From Sulfurovum sp. (GTDB lineage Bacteria > Campylobacterota > Campylobacteria > Campylobacterales > Sulfurovaceae): 64,000 nucleotides of DNA. The notes below the pieces were generated by a model that was not told the DNA's origin, made no database searches, and worked only from the letters and a program-made list of their open reading frames with translations. Position 1 is the first letter of the stretch. The number at the start of each line of letters is the position of its first letter. The DNA lies in the NCBI GenBank assembly GCA_012329065.1, contig JAAXPZ010000024.1, positions 1 to 64,000 on the forward strand. Reading direction: 5' to 3'. Both the position numbers and the translations under genes were made by a program. Positions 55,554-64,000 of this stretch are shown in pieces.

Positions 55554-55629
55554 GATTATCCCTCATTAAATTTGTAGTTTCAAGGAAGTTATTCTATCAT
55601 ACTTAATGATCAAATTCCATAATTAGAGT

Positions 55630-56235
55630 TTAGATTCTAGGGAGATTCCACTTTTTATGATAAGCATACATTCTTACGATGATTGCCAGTGTGAAGAGTA
55701 TCATGATAGTTATGGTATTGATGAGGTTTATTTTTTCAAGCAGATAAAGAAGCATGCCAACACCGACAGCAATCACTCCATAAAAACCACCCTTTAGGAC
55801 ATATGGGACTTGATTTATCAGAATGTCTCTGAGTATTCCTCCTCCTATAGCTGTGGTAAATGCGAGTATCATAGTGCCTGCTAGGTTGAAGTTGTTTTCT
55901 ATAGCCAGCAGTGCTCCTGATATAGCAAAGGAGCTCATACCAACAGCATCTATGAACACAAAAGTAGGCTTATTGTCTATGTCGTGTTGGTATTGATGTC
56001 TCAACAGTAGCAGTGCAGTAACTATCAGTGCAACAGTAGCAGCAGGGATAGTTTGGGTAAATGTTATAGGTGCTCTATCTATGATTATATCTCGCATTAG
56101 TCCGCCACCAAGTGCGGTGAGGAAGGATACGATATAGATGCCAAGTATGTCCAGATTATTTCTTTTGGCAATATAGAAGCCACTGGCAGAAAAGGCAGTA
56201 ATACCAATATACTCAGCATACTCTAACATCATCAC
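55630..56235 (-). CDS. TRIC/UPF0126-family membrane protein (YicG-like)
   Basis: 201 residues, about seven helices in two similar halves. Both halves carry the glycine-rich family motif: FLTALGGGLMRDIIIDRAPITF and FTTAIGGGILRDILINQVPYVL. Such proteins form trimeric cation channels in related families; the ion or metabolite here is unknown. It lies six bases downstream of the aapP-like gene, so it may be transcribed with the amino-acid importer. Confidence 0.88.
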   Translation of the reverse strand: MMMLEYAEYIGITAFSASGFYIAKRNNLDILGIYIVSFLTALGGGLMRDIIIDRAPITFTQTIPAATVALIVTALLLLRHQYQHDIDNKPTFVFIDAVGMSSFAISGALLAIENNFNLAGTMILAFTTAIGGGILRDILINQVPYVLKGGFYGVIAVGVGMLLYLLEKINLINTITIMILFTLAIIVRMYAYHKKWNLPRI

Positions 56236-56241
56236 AAGTGC

Positions 56242-57024
56242 CTAATGAGCTAAGATTTGTTCTAGGAATAATTTAAGTCTGTCACTCTTTGGCTTGTTAA
56301 AGAATGTTTCTGGATCATTTTCTTCTACAACTTGACCTTCATCCATAAAGATAACTCTGTCTGCTACTTTTCGAGCAAAGCCCATTTCATGTGTAACACA
56401 TACCATGGTTTTACCTTCTTTGGCAAGCCCTATCATGACATCTAGTACTTCACCTATCATCTCTGGATCTAGTGCTGAAGTAGGTTCATCAAAAAGCATA
56501 ATATCAGGACTTTTGCAAAGTGCTCTTGCTATGGCAACTCTCTGCTGCTGTCCCCCAGAGAGTTGATTTGGAAATTTCTCTGCTTGCTCAGCGATGTTGA
56601 CTCGCTCCAGATAGTGCATGGCAGTCTCCACCGCCTCTTTTTTTGGTTTTCCGTAGACCCACATAGGAGCAAGTGTTAGATTTTCTATGATGCTAAGATG
56701 AGGAAAGAGGTTGAAATGTTGGAAAACCATCGCTACATTAGATCTAATCTCTCTGAGGTTTTTGACATCTGCGTTGACCTCAATACCCTTTACTTTAATT
56801 AGTCCTTCTTGGTACTCTTCTAGGCGGTTTATACATCTGATCAGTGTTGATTTACCTGATCCTGAAGGGCCAGCTACTACAACTATCTCTCCTCTACCTA
56901 CAGTTAGGTTAATGTCCTTTAGAACATGAAAATCTCCATACCATTTATTGATATTATCAATCTCTATCATGACCTCTGATAAGTCTTTAGTATTATTTGA
57001 TTGTATTACTTCTTGAGTTGGCAT
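56242..57024 (-). CDS. aapP: Polar/general amino-acid ABC transporter ATPase (AapP)
   Basis: 260 residues, one ABC domain: Walker [10 protein letters not shown]-loop [11 protein letters not shown], signature LSGGQQQR, Walker [15 protein letters not shown] and H-loop VTHEMGFA. The [12 protein letters not shown] stretch is typical of the GlnQ/AapP class. An N-terminal extension of about 18 residues precedes the domain. It follows the permease genes by one base, completing aapJQMP in order. Confidence 0.93.
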   Translation of the reverse strand: MPTQEVIQSNNTKDLSEVMIEIDNINKWYGDFHVLKDINLTVGRGEIVVVAGPSGSGKSTLIRCINRLEEYQEGLIKVKGIEVNADVKNLREIRSNVAMVFQHFNLFPHLSIIENLTLAPMWVYGKPKKEAVETAMHYLERVNIAEQAEKFPNQLSGGQQQRVAIARALCKSPDIMLFDEPTSALDPEMIGEVLDVMIGLAKEGKTMVCVTHEMGFARKVADRVIFMDEGQVVEENDPETFFNKPKSDRLKLFLEQILAH

Positions 57025-57025
57025 C

Positions 57026-58117
57026 TTAGTCCTTATTGTTAGTATCTAGTTTTTTCTCTAGGTTCTTGGAATATCTTGACATAAGGTAGTTGAATATCCA
57101 GTAGATAATCGCTACAAAAACAAAACCTTCTGTGCTTAGCCCTAGCCAGTCTCTATCGTTGGTAGTAAGCGTGACCATAGAAAGTAGATCAAACAGCCCT
57201 ATAATCATCACCAATGATGTGTCTTTAAACAGACTGATAAATGAACCAACCAAGTTTGGTATGGCTACCTTGATAGCTTGAGGAAGAATGACAAGCCTCA
57301 TCCGCTTCCAATAGGTCAGCCCCATAGCCTCTGATGCTTCGTATTGACCTCTAGGAATTGCTTGCAAGCCACCTCTAATATTCTCTGCCACATAAGCAGC
57401 CTGAAACAAGGTGATGCCTATGAGGGCTCTGATAAGTTTATCAAAATCCATTCCTTCTGGAAAGAAAAGCGGTAGAACCACAGATGCCATAAACAAGACT
57501 GTAATTAGAGGAACACCACGGATGAGTTCGATATAAAATACACTTAGTGTCTTGATGATTGGTAGCTTGGATTGCCTGCCTAGTGCAAACAGTATGCCGA
57601 TAGGAAAAGATAGAACGATTCCTACAGCAGCTATGACTAATGTCAAGAGCAATCCGCCCCATTGATTTGTCTCTATATATGCTAGACCAAAATACCCGCC
57701 ACTAAGTAAAATAATCGCCACTACGGGAAGCATAAGTATGGAAGCTATTTTGATAGATCTTGGTACTCTATCTATGACAGCCAAAGCAACAGTAAGAGCC
57801 CCTAGCCCCATAGTAAGATTAGCTCTCCACTGCTCTGATTCAGGATAGAATCCATAGATAAATATCTTGAACTTTTCTCGGATAAATATCCAGCAAGCAC
57901 CATCACCAGTACACTCTGCCTTGCTATTGCCCACAAAGTTGGCATCAAGAACAAACCATTTGACCATAGGTGGGATAATGATGTAAAGTATCCACAGTGA
58001 GAGTATTGTAAACAAAATATTAAAAGGAGAGGAGAGAAGATTGTGCCTGATCCATGCTATCGCACCTCTTTCGCTCAGAGGAGGCTGTTTGGTAGGTTTT
58101 AATTCATATACTGCCAT
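57026..58117 (-). CDS. aapM: General amino-acid ABC transporter permease (AapM)
   Basis: 363 residues. N-terminal helix and periplasmic loop with CTGDGACW, then the permease core with a [15 protein letters not shown] motif and an EAA loop ([32 protein letters not shown]). Length and the long N-terminal part match AapM rather than short HisM-type permeases. It shares a base with the aapQ stop (TAATG). Forms a heterodimeric channel with AapQ. Confidence 0.92.
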   Translation of the reverse strand: MAVYELKPTKQPPLSERGAIAWIRHNLLSSPFNILFTILSLWILYIIIPPMVKWFVLDANFVGNSKAECTGDGACWIFIREKFKIFIYGFYPESEQWRANLTMGLGALTVALAVIDRVPRSIKIASILMLPVVAIILLSGGYFGLAYIETNQWGGLLLTLVIAAVGIVLSFPIGILFALGRQSKLPIIKTLSVFYIELIRGVPLITVLFMASVVLPLFFPEGMDFDKLIRALIGITLFQAAYVAENIRGGLQAIPRGQYEASEAMGLTYWKRMRLVILPQAIKVAIPNLVGSFISLFKDTSLVMIIGLFDLLSMVTLTTNDRDWLGLSTEGFVFVAIIYWIFNYLMSRYSKNLEKKLDTNNKD

Positions 58118-59268
58118 TATCTCTCCTTTATTTTCATTTTTTTATTGAACCAATTTAGAATCGCTGAAACAAAAAGACTAATGACGAGATAGGTAAGCAT
58201 CGTGATACCGATAATCTCCAGTGCCTGTCCTGTTATATTGAGACTAGTTCCCGCAAAGACTGTGACTAGCTCTGGATAGCCTATGGCAGCCGCCAAAGAG
58301 GAGTTCTTGGCTAGATTAAGATATTGATTGATAATGGGAGGTATAGCTATTCTGACTGCTTGTGGCAAGACAACAAACTTTAGTGATTGTGTTGGTGTAA
58401 GCCCTAGTGAGGTTGCTGCTTCTTTTTGTCCCTTGTTTACAGCTTCGATACCGCTTCTGACAGCTTCAGCTATAAATGTGGCTGTATAGATAGTAAGTGC
58501 AAAAAGAAGTGCTAAAAATTCAGGAGTGAAGGTTCTTCCTCCTTGAAAATTAAACCCTTTGAACACTGGATATTCAAAAGATACAGGACTGCCAGCGATT
58601 AGATAGGCTAGAATAGGGAGAGTGATAAGTAATCCTAAGTTTACTAAAAAGACTGGGAATTCTTGTCCAGTTTCGTCATGTCGTTTTGTCGACCATTTGT
58701 AAATAAGCCATCCTGCAAGCAAAGCGATTATAAATCCAGCAGCTATAAGCCATGAACCATCTTCAAATATGGGTCTAGGCGTATAGACACCTCTCTGATT
58801 GATAAAAATACTCCCAAAGAAGTTATAGCTTTGTCGCACTGAAGGCATAGACGCCAAGACGACATTGTACCAAAAGAGTATTTGTAGCAATATGGGAAGG
58901 TTCCTAAAAATTTCTATATACCCATTTGCCAAACGACTTATAATCCAATTGGATGACAATCTGGCAACACCTATGATAAGACCCAATATAGTAGCAAGTA
59001 CAATTCCAAAAGCTGATACAATAAGAGTATTGGCTAACCCTACTTTAAATACATCCCAGTGTGTGCTGGTATGGTTGAATTCTAATGGAGTTTCTGTGAT
59101 ATCAAAGCCTGCCGTAGACTGCATAAAATCAAGACCCGACTTGATGCCTCTTGCTTCAATGTTATCCGAAGTGTTTTGTGCGATGTACATTATAAATAGA
59201 ACAAATCCTACTATAGTAATCAGCTGATATAATATTCCTCTGACTTTTTCATTTCTCAAAAATGACAC
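58117..59268 (-). CDS. aapQ: General amino-acid ABC transporter permease (AapQ)
   Basis: 383 residues. First helix YQLITIVGFVLFIMYIA, then a FDITETPLEFNHTSTHWDVFKVGLANTL region typical of AapQ. It continues with GYIEIFRNLPILLQILFWY and an EAA loop (KGQKEAATSLGLTPTQSLKFVVLPQAVRIAIPP). It lies downstream of the binding protein with a 137-base gap that holds a small hairpin, which may lower permease expression relative to the binding protein. Confidence 0.92.
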   Translation of the reverse strand: MSFLRNEKVRGILYQLITIVGFVLFIMYIAQNTSDNIEARGIKSGLDFMQSTAGFDITETPLEFNHTSTHWDVFKVGLANTLIVSAFGIVLATILGLIIGVARLSSNWIISRLANGYIEIFRNLPILLQILFWYNVVLASMPSVRQSYNFFGSIFINQRGVYTPRPIFEDGSWLIAAGFIIALLAGWLIYKWSTKRHDETGQEFPVFLVNLGLLITLPILAYLIAGSPVSFEYPVFKGFNFQGGRTFTPEFLALLFALTIYTATFIAEAVRSGIEAVNKGQKEAATSLGLTPTQSLKFVVLPQAVRIAIPPIINQYLNLAKNSSLAAAIGYPELVTVFAGTSLNITGQALEIIGITMLTYLVISLFVSAILNWFNKKMKIKER

Positions 59269-59376
59269 ATAGCAACCTTTTTGTTTTTAATCATATACAG
59301 AAATAAAAACTCCAAGATAGAGTACTTGTCTCTGCATAATTGTAGAACTATTAAAGATGCCCTACACTTGTGAATC

Positions 59377-59393
59377 GCAGGCGAAAAGCCCGC
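59377..59393 (-). terminator. Possible attenuating hairpin between aapJ and aapQ
   Basis: In the minus-strand transcript GCGGGC and GCCTGC can pair (one G-U) around a UUUUC loop. No T-run follows, so it is more likely an RNA-processing or partial attenuation element than a full terminator. Weak evidence. Confidence 0.3.
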
Positions 59394-59405
59394 GAAAAGC
59401 CAATA

Positions 59406-60416
59406 TTATCTAAATGGTGGAGAATAGAGTAATCCGCCATTATCCCAGAGTGCGTTTAGCCCTCTTTTGATTTTGAGTGGTGTATTTTCACCAATGTTGT
59501 TTTCAAACATCTCACCATAGTTTCCTACTTGTTTGATAACTTTCATGAATGCATCACCATCAAGTCCAATATTTTTGCCCATAGTACCCTCAGCTCCAAG
59601 AAGTCTTCTCACTTCAGGGTCAGTACTATTTTTTGCGGCATCGTCAACATTTTTACTGCTGATTCCTTTCTCTTCTGCTGTGATAACTGCATTGAGAATC
59701 CATTTGATTGCATTGAACCACTGGTCGTCACCTTGTCTAACAACTGGACCTAATGGTTCTTTTGAAATGACATCTGGCAGTACAATGTATTTGCTAGGAT
59801 CAGTTGCTTTTGTTCTACTAGCATAGAGGCTTGACTGATCAGATGTCAAGATATCGCATCTGCCAGAGAAAAATGCATTGTCAACCTGCTCATTTGTATC
59901 AAAGGTAATTGCTTTAAATTTCATACCATTAGCTCGGAAATAGTCAGCTAGATTCATTTCTGTTGTTGTTCCTGACTGGATACACAAAGTAGCGTTATCA
60001 AGCTCTTTGGCAGACTTCACACCTAGAGATTTAGGCACCATAAAACCTTGACCGTCATAGTAATTCACACCAGCAAAGTTAAGCCCTAGAGTTGTATCTC
60101 TAGTATTTGTCCAAGTTGTGTTTCTAGCAAGTATATCTATCTCACCACTTTGCAGAGCTGTAAATCTCTCCTTTGCGTTGAGTGCTACATACTTGACCTT
60201 CTTTGCATCACCAAGTACCGCTGCTGCTACTGCACGGCAGAAGTCCACATCCATGCCTCTCCATGTGCCTTTGGAGTCTGCCTCAGCAAATCCTGGAAGT
60301 CCCGTGTTGACACCGCATTTAAGCGTGCCAGCTTTTTTGACATCGTCTAGTGTACCTGCCATTGAAAGTGTTGTGATCATCGCAACTGCTGTTGAAAGTT
60401 TGAGTAGTTTTTTCAT
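59406..60416 (-). CDS. aapJ: General amino-acid ABC transporter binding protein (AapJ)
   Basis: 336 residues with signal peptide about 1-20 (cleavage near SMAG). Family-3 binding-protein features: LKCGVNTGLPGFAEADSKGTWRGMDVDFCRAVAAAVLGD, FTALQSGEIDILARNTTWT and LCIQSGTTTEMNL. The C-terminus has NYGEMFENNIG and LNALWDNGGLLYSPP, as in AapJ/BztA. AAGGAGAA precedes the start. It captures L-amino acids for AapQMP. First gene of the aap operon. Confidence 0.93.
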   Translation of the reverse strand: MKKLLKLSTAVAMITTLSMAGTLDDVKKAGTLKCGVNTGLPGFAEADSKGTWRGMDVDFCRAVAAAVLGDAKKVKYVALNAKERFTALQSGEIDILARNTTWTNTRDTTLGLNFAGVNYYDGQGFMVPKSLGVKSAKELDNATLCIQSGTTTEMNLADYFRANGMKFKAITFDTNEQVDNAFFSGRCDILTSDQSSLYASRTKATDPSKYIVLPDVISKEPLGPVVRQGDDQWFNAIKWILNAVITAEEKGISSKNVDDAAKNSTDPEVRRLLGAEGTMGKNIGLDGDAFMKVIKQVGNYGEMFENNIGENTPLKIKRGLNALWDNGGLLYSPPFR

Positions 60417-60618
60417 TCATTTTCTCCTTAAGATTTTGAATTACTTGTTAAGTTTATACTTAAGATTACATAAGACTGTTACTAATTTGCAACTTTGTGT
60501 AAAATTAGCAATGGAGATAAGGAATATTTTAGGTATATTAAAAATGATATTAAAAATTAATATTAAATTAAAATAACTTTGTCATAATAAGGTTCAACTT
60601 CAATAACAAGGATGTTTT

Positions 60619-61218
60619 ATGCTCATAAAAACCAACGAAATAAACAGTATGATGCTGTTTCAGCATCTATCAACCTCAATAATGCCGCGGCCTATTGCGT
60701 GGGTCAGCAGTATGAGTTCCGAAGGAGTGCCCAACTTGGCACCTTACTCACTTTTTGGAATCCTTAGTGTCACTCCAGCCGTCATATCAATATGTGTCAT
60801 GAATCAAATGGGAGGGAAAAAAGATACACTAGTAAATATACTTGACACAAAAGTTTTTGCTATCTCAATGGTAAGTCGTGAACTTCTCACAAGTATGGCA
60901 CCTACAGGAATGCCATCGCCACCCTATGTAAATGAGTACGAAACTGCTGGAGTGACACCTGAAGAGTGTGATACAATTCCGTGCGTGAGGTGTGCGGAAT
61001 CCAAAATATCTTTAGAGTGCAGACTGAGAGAGGTGCAGAATTTTGGTGATGATGGTGATGAATCAGACAGTGTGATTATAGCTGATGTACTGGCAATACA
61101 TATGGATGATTCTATTATGACTGGTCAACAAATTGATATAGCCAAACTAGATAATATCGGACATATAATACAACATATGTACATAGGCACAAGTGATATA
61201 TTGGGTCCTATGGGCTAA
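60619..61218 (+). CDS. Flavin reductase-like FMN-binding split-barrel protein
   Basis: 199 residues, soluble. SIMPRPIAWVSSMSSEGVPNLAPYSLFGILSVTPAVISI is the typical FMN-binding start. KDTLVNILDTKVFAISMVS and ECRLREVQNFG match the core strands. Such proteins reduce flavins with NAD(P)H or act as FMN-dependent reductases. It is divergent from aapJ with about 200 bases between, and its 3' end overlaps the convergent phosphoribosyltransferase by 11 bases. Confidence 0.88.
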   Translation: MLIKTNEINSMMLFQHLSTSIMPRPIAWVSSMSSEGVPNLAPYSLFGILSVTPAVISICVMNQMGGKKDTLVNILDTKVFAISMVSRELLTSMAPTGMPSPPYVNEYETAGVTPEECDTIPCVRCAESKISLECRLREVQNFGDDGDESDSVIIADVLAIHMDDSIMTGQQIDIAKLDNIGHIIQHMYIGTSDILGPMG

Positions 61219-61675
61219 GTTGATTTGTTTCCAGTAAATCAACCTCCCAAAAGAAATCAATCCAGTCATGTGCTTTTTTGAGAGTATAGTCTGCCTCTAT
61301 CACAGCTGTTGGCTTATAAAATATAGTTGCTAGCTTGAATTTACAGTGAGGGTATTGCTCTTTTAGCATACGCAGTACCTCTCTCAGTGTTTCGCCACTG
61401 TCAATGATATCATCAACTATTAACACTTTTTTAGCGGTACTTAGGTCTGGTATATTAAATACCTCAAGAGTGTCTAATTTTTGCGTTTTATCATAATGGA
61501 TGGAGTTTAGAGCAAACAGCCTACGCGTATCCATGCCCTGTGCCATAAAATGTCCAAGTGTCAGTCCGCCTCTAGCAACTGCCAAGAGTGTATCTGGATT
61601 ATAATCCTTTATTTTGTGGACAAGAGCTGATGCATCATCAACAAACTCTTCATATCCATAATAGTGTTTTTCCAA
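61208..61675 (-). CDS. Purine phosphoribosyltransferase (xanthine/guanine type)
   Basis: 155 residues. The PRPP-binding motif VLIVDDIIDSGETL is clear, and LLAVARGGLTLGHFMAQGMDTR matches the Gpt-like N-terminal loop. It would convert a free purine base to its nucleotide in salvage. It lies 10 bases downstream of a purine permease gene, consistent with uptake followed by salvage. Exact base (xanthine, guanine or hypoxanthine) is not determined. Confidence 0.88.
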   Translation of the reverse strand: MEKHYYGYEEFVDDASALVHKIKDYNPDTLLAVARGGLTLGHFMAQGMDTRRLFALNSIHYDKTQKLDTLEVFNIPDLSTAKKVLIVDDIIDSGETLREVLRMLKEQYPHCKFKLATIFYKPTAVIEADYTLKKAHDWIDFFWEVDLLETNQLSP

Positions 61676-61685
61676 ATCCTATCCC

Positions 61686-62987
61686 TTACCCATGCACTAT
61701 AAACACAAGAAGAGATATAAGTGTAATGGCAATTACGCCAAGATTGAGATCTTTAAATTCACCTTTTGCAAGCTTAATAACTGTATACACGATAAATCCA
61801 GCTGCCAGACCATTAGTGATAGAGAATGTAAGTGGCATCAAGAGTATCGCAAAAAATGCACCAGATGCTGTAGCTGTATCCATCTCTTTGAAATTCATCC
61901 TGCCAAGTTCTGTAAACATGAGCACACCAACTGCTACAAGCACAGGATATATGGCTGGTCCTGGTATAGCTTTGAAGAGTGGTAGCATAAACAGAGTTAG
62001 TACAAAAAATAGCGCTGTAAATACAGCAGTGAGTCCTGTACGACCTCCTGCTTCAACCCCACTGGCTGACTCTATAAAAGAAGTTGTGGTTGATACACCA
62101 AGCAAAGAGCCACCCACTGTAGCTATAGCATCTGCCTCAAGTGTCTTTTCTAGAGCTTTGTCTTCACTACTGTTTTTTTGAAACAGATCAGCTCTGGCTC
62201 CAACTGCTGTCAGGGTTCCTAGTGTATCGAACATATCTGTGATTAGGAAAGTAATAATAACAGGAAGCAGAGACAAGCTAAGTGCAGAGACTATATCAAG
62301 CTCTAGTGCAATCGGTGCTATGGATGCAGGCATGCTTAGAACGCCATCTGGCAAGCTGCCTATACCAAAATTCCAGCCTGCGACAGATGTAATTATGACA
62401 GCCAGTATAAATGCTCCTTTGACTCTATATGCATACAATACGAGGGTGACCATGAGCCCAAAAGCACCAAGCATAACGCTAGGGTCTGAGAATTTCCCAA
62501 GTGCTACAAATGTTGCCTTATCCGCAACGATCATTCCCATCTGTTTGAAGCCTATAAATGCGATAAAAGCACCAATACCTGCAGAGATAGCACGACGCAG
62601 ATCCATAGGAATAGAGGTCATGATCCAGACTCTAAATTTGGTAAATGAGAGAATAGCAAAAATGATACCAGAGAGAAATACGATGCCCAAAGCCGTCTGC
62701 CAAGGAATCTTCATACCTAATACCAAACCATAAGCAAAATAGGCATTGAGACCCATGCCTACACTCATGGCTATAGGAGTATTGCCCCAGATGCCAGAAA
62801 AAAGTGTCGCAATGATAGTGATGAGGGCAGTAGCAGTCACAACCGCCTCCATAGGGAGACCTGCATCTGCAAGTATGAAACCATTGACTGGTACAATGTA
62901 CATCATGGTCAAAAATGTAGTAAATCCAGCGAGAAATTCTGTTTTTACATCAGTTCCATGTTCTTTGAGCTTGAAGCGAGATAACAT
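61686..62987 (-). CDS. AzgA-type purine permease
   Basis: 433 residues from ATG 62987 (AAAGG upstream; an in-frame TTG at 63017 has no site). About 12-14 helices. Hallmarks are EFLAGFTTFLTMMYIVPVNGFILADAG, TPIAMSVGMGLNAYFAYG, DMFDTLGTLTAVGARA and TTSFIESASGVEAGGRTGLTAV. These match AzgA/PbuG hypoxanthine-guanine permeases of the nucleobase transporter superfamily. In one unit with the phosphoribosyltransferase. Confidence 0.92.
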   Translation of the reverse strand: MLSRFKLKEHGTDVKTEFLAGFTTFLTMMYIVPVNGFILADAGLPMEAVVTATALITIIATLFSGIWGNTPIAMSVGMGLNAYFAYGLVLGMKIPWQTALGIVFLSGIIFAILSFTKFRVWIMTSIPMDLRRAISAGIGAFIAFIGFKQMGMIVADKATFVALGKFSDPSVMLGAFGLMVTLVLYAYRVKGAFILAVIITSVAGWNFGIGSLPDGVLSMPASIAPIALELDIVSALSLSLLPVIITFLITDMFDTLGTLTAVGARADLFQKNSSEDKALEKTLEADAIATVGGSLLGVSTTTSFIESASGVEAGGRTGLTAVFTALFFVLTLFMLPLFKAIPGPAIYPVLVAVGVLMFTELGRMNFKEMDTATASGAFFAILLMPLTFSITNGLAAGFIVYTVIKLAKGEFKDLNLGVIAITLISLLVFIVHG

Positions 62988-63206
62988 TTGATAAGCCTTT
63001 ATGTGGGAAGTTTCCAACCTTGGTTACAAATTGGTTTCAAAGTATAGCATTAGTAAGGTTATGTTTTAGAGAACATCACAGGCTACATCATGGCAGAACA
63101 GATGAAATCTATAGACTGCAACTCTAGAAAGATTAAATTTATAGAAAAGGCTGATGAGCAGACTATATCAATAGTGTATTGGGGACTGTGGATAGTATTT
63201 TGGCGT

Positions 63207-63230
63207 AGGGTGGAATTGCTATTCCATCCT
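63207..63230. repeat. REP-like hairpin
   Basis: AGGGTGGAAT and ATTCCATCCT form a ten-base stem with one G-T pair and a TGCT loop. No T-run follows, so it is not a clear terminator. Short palindromes of this kind are often dispersed repeats; copy number cannot be judged from one window. Confidence 0.5.
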
Positions 63231-63344
63231 GTGAGCAAATCTAGCTAACCAAGAGAGGTCCGCCGTAAGGGTTAGTATATGGGGTAATTATACATGAGTT
63301 ATCATTATCACCTGCCACCTAAGTTAACTAGGTTTTAACAATAC

Positions 63345-63364
63345 TATGGTAAAGTATGGTAAAT
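63345..63364 (+). promoter_or_regulatory. Tandem direct repeat, probable toxin-antitoxin operator
   Basis: TATGGTAAAG and TATGGTAAAT follow each other directly, giving a ten-base period just before the antitoxin start. Ribbon-helix-helix antitoxins typically bind such closely spaced repeats to repress their own operon. Confidence 0.45.
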
Positions 63365-63380
63365 ATGAAAGGTGGCTAGA

Positions 63381-63596
63381 ATGACAAAAAAAATGACTAT
63401 AACACTAGAAGAAAACCTTATAGAAGAGTTAGCAAGCTTGTCCGAAGAGACAGGCAAGAAAAAGGCACAAGTAGTACGCGAAGCACTACAAGACTACTTT
63501 GATGTTAATGCTGTCACTAAGACAGTACAGGATTACAAGATGGGGATGCTTGAGACTGTTTCTCATGAGGATGTGAAGGCAAGCCTTGGCTTATGA
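63381..63596 (+). CDS. Ribbon-helix-helix antitoxin
   Basis: 71 residues from ATG 63381, with AAAGGTGG upstream; an in-frame GTG at 63372 would add three residues. KKMTITLEENLIEELASLSEETGKKKAQVVREALQDYF is a typical RHH fold with the CopG-like strand and two helices. The C-terminal tail would wrap the toxin. Overlaps the RelE-like gene by 11 bases. Probably represses its own promoter through the repeats just upstream. Confidence 0.82.
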   Translation: MTKKMTITLEENLIEELASLSEETGKKKAQVVREALQDYFDVNAVTKTVQDYKMGMLETVSHEDVKASLGL

Positions 63597-63840
63597 GATA
63601 AAGTATGACCCAAAAGCTGTTAGGCAACTTCAAAAGCTCAACAAGCATGAGGCAACTAAAATCTTAGACGGCATAGAAGCCTATTCATCTGACCCCATCA
63701 AAACCAAGATTAAAAAACTAAAAACTCCTTTTGATGGAGCATATCGCTTGAAAATAGGTGACTATAGAGTTATCTTTTATGAAGAAGAGGACTTGATGCT
63801 TATATCTAAGATTGCACATAGGAAGCAGGTTTATTTGTAA
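63586..63840 (+). CDS. RelE/ParE-superfamily toxin
   Basis: 84 residues, TTG start inside the antitoxin end. The sequence AYEIKYDPKAVRQLQKLNKHEATKILDGI followed by GAYRLKIGDYRVIFYEEE and ISKIAHRKQVYL is the standard RelE pattern. RelE members cut mRNA at the ribosome; catalytic Lys, Arg and His/Tyr positions appear conserved. Works with the preceding antitoxin. Confidence 0.88.
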   Translation: MAYEIKYDPKAVRQLQKLNKHEATKILDGIEAYSSDPIKTKIKKLKTPFDGAYRLKIGDYRVIFYEEEDLMLISKIAHRKQVYL

Positions 63841-63887
63841 AATTCACCCTGTGGAAAAGGGGTTAGGTGACAATGACAATTCATACC

Positions 63888-64000
63888 CTACAACGATATC
63901 TTCTCAGAAATTTCAATATCATACCTAATTAGAGCATTTACCATTCCATTAAGAGAAAGTTCACTTTCTGGTTTTTTTAATTTCTGCATAAGTGCTGCCC
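63888..64000 (-). CDS. Partial gene, C-terminal 37 codons
   Basis: A minus-strand frame is open from the window end to a TAG at 63888. It encodes MQKLKKPESELSLNGMVN and then ALIRYDIEISEKISL, which looks like a folded helical C-terminus. The start is outside the window. Short length makes this uncertain; no family recognised. Confidence 0.4.
   Translation of the reverse strand, partial: AALMQKLKKPESELSLNGMVNALIRYDIEISEKISL

Larger units (their letters stand above)
63018..63371. other. Intergenic region without a supported gene
   Basis: A 53-codon ORF (63090-63248) has no ribosome site and no recognisable similarity, so no gene is called. Within this gap lie the hairpin at 63207-63230 and the tandem repeats before the toxin-antitoxin genes. 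A partial Fur-like string (GTTATCATTATCACC) near 63299 was also seen. Confidence 0.5.

Noticed and set aside
63090-63248. 53-codon ORF on the plus strand
   Set aside because: No ribosome site, no similarity recognised, and it runs through the REP-like hairpin.

Overview
The window looks like chromosomal DNA from a free-living Campylobacterota bacterium (Sulfurimonas/Sulfurovum-like). This is inferred from the A+T-rich composition, heavy use of AGA and ATA codons, a complete aapJQMP-type amino-acid importer, and a ChaN/TonB/ExbB/ExbD arrangement resembling the Campylobacter jejuni Cj0177-0181 iron region. No rRNA or tRNA was recognised, so the genus is not fixed.

Layout. (1) 3-6958: 3' part of an M16 peptidase followed by a yejABEF-type oligopeptide importer. 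(2) 6961-16333: a probable metal or metal-chelate import operon. It holds a family-5 binding protein, a cysteine-poor FmdE-like protein, a DppB-type permease, a permease-ATPase-ATPase fusion, a HupE/UreJ protein, two related Rossmann-like proteins and a DUF364 protein. (3) 16434-24441: two large secreted subtilases, each ending in a GGGC-hydrophobic-basic JDVT-CTERM-like sorting tail. They are followed by a CPBP glutamic intramembrane protease that probably processes those tails, and by a small lipoprotein that looks like a free-standing subtilase propeptide. (4) 24461-44333: a large haem/iron acquisition island with Fur-box-like sites before each transcription unit. It contains ExbB/MotA-like, DUF2149 and two periplasmic membrane-anchored CobN-like proteins (HmuS type), a DUF4198 protein, a large surface lipoprotein, a TonB-dependent receptor, a PepSY membrane set, a ChaN lipoprotein and TonB-ExbB-ExbD. 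(5) 44337-47426: a convergent RND pump without partners. (6) 47503-47709: a MITE-like inverted repeat. (7) 47734-55184, minus strand: a Fur-headed operon with two P1B-type ATPases, an HMA2-like protein, a membrane-anchored ferritin-like protein and three small glycine-zipper proteins. This strongly resembles the fez operons that build ferrosome iron-storage organelles. (8) 55218-62987: YnfA, a TRIC/UPF0126 protein, aapPMQJ, a flavin reductase, a phosphoribosyltransferase and a purine permease. (9) 63018-64000: a short non-coding stretch, an RHH/RelE toxin-antitoxin pair and a partial gene.

How it works together (inference). Surface proteases and the peptide importer would digest proteins. The TonB receptor would bring haem or a similar tetrapyrrole into the periplasm, and the CobN-like proteins would take out the metal. 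PepSY/ChaN proteins would help reduce or carry iron, the ABC operon would import another metal chelate, and the fez-like operon would store iron. Fur-box-like dyads before most of these units suggest one iron-responsive programme. Substrates and regulation are not proven by sequence alone.
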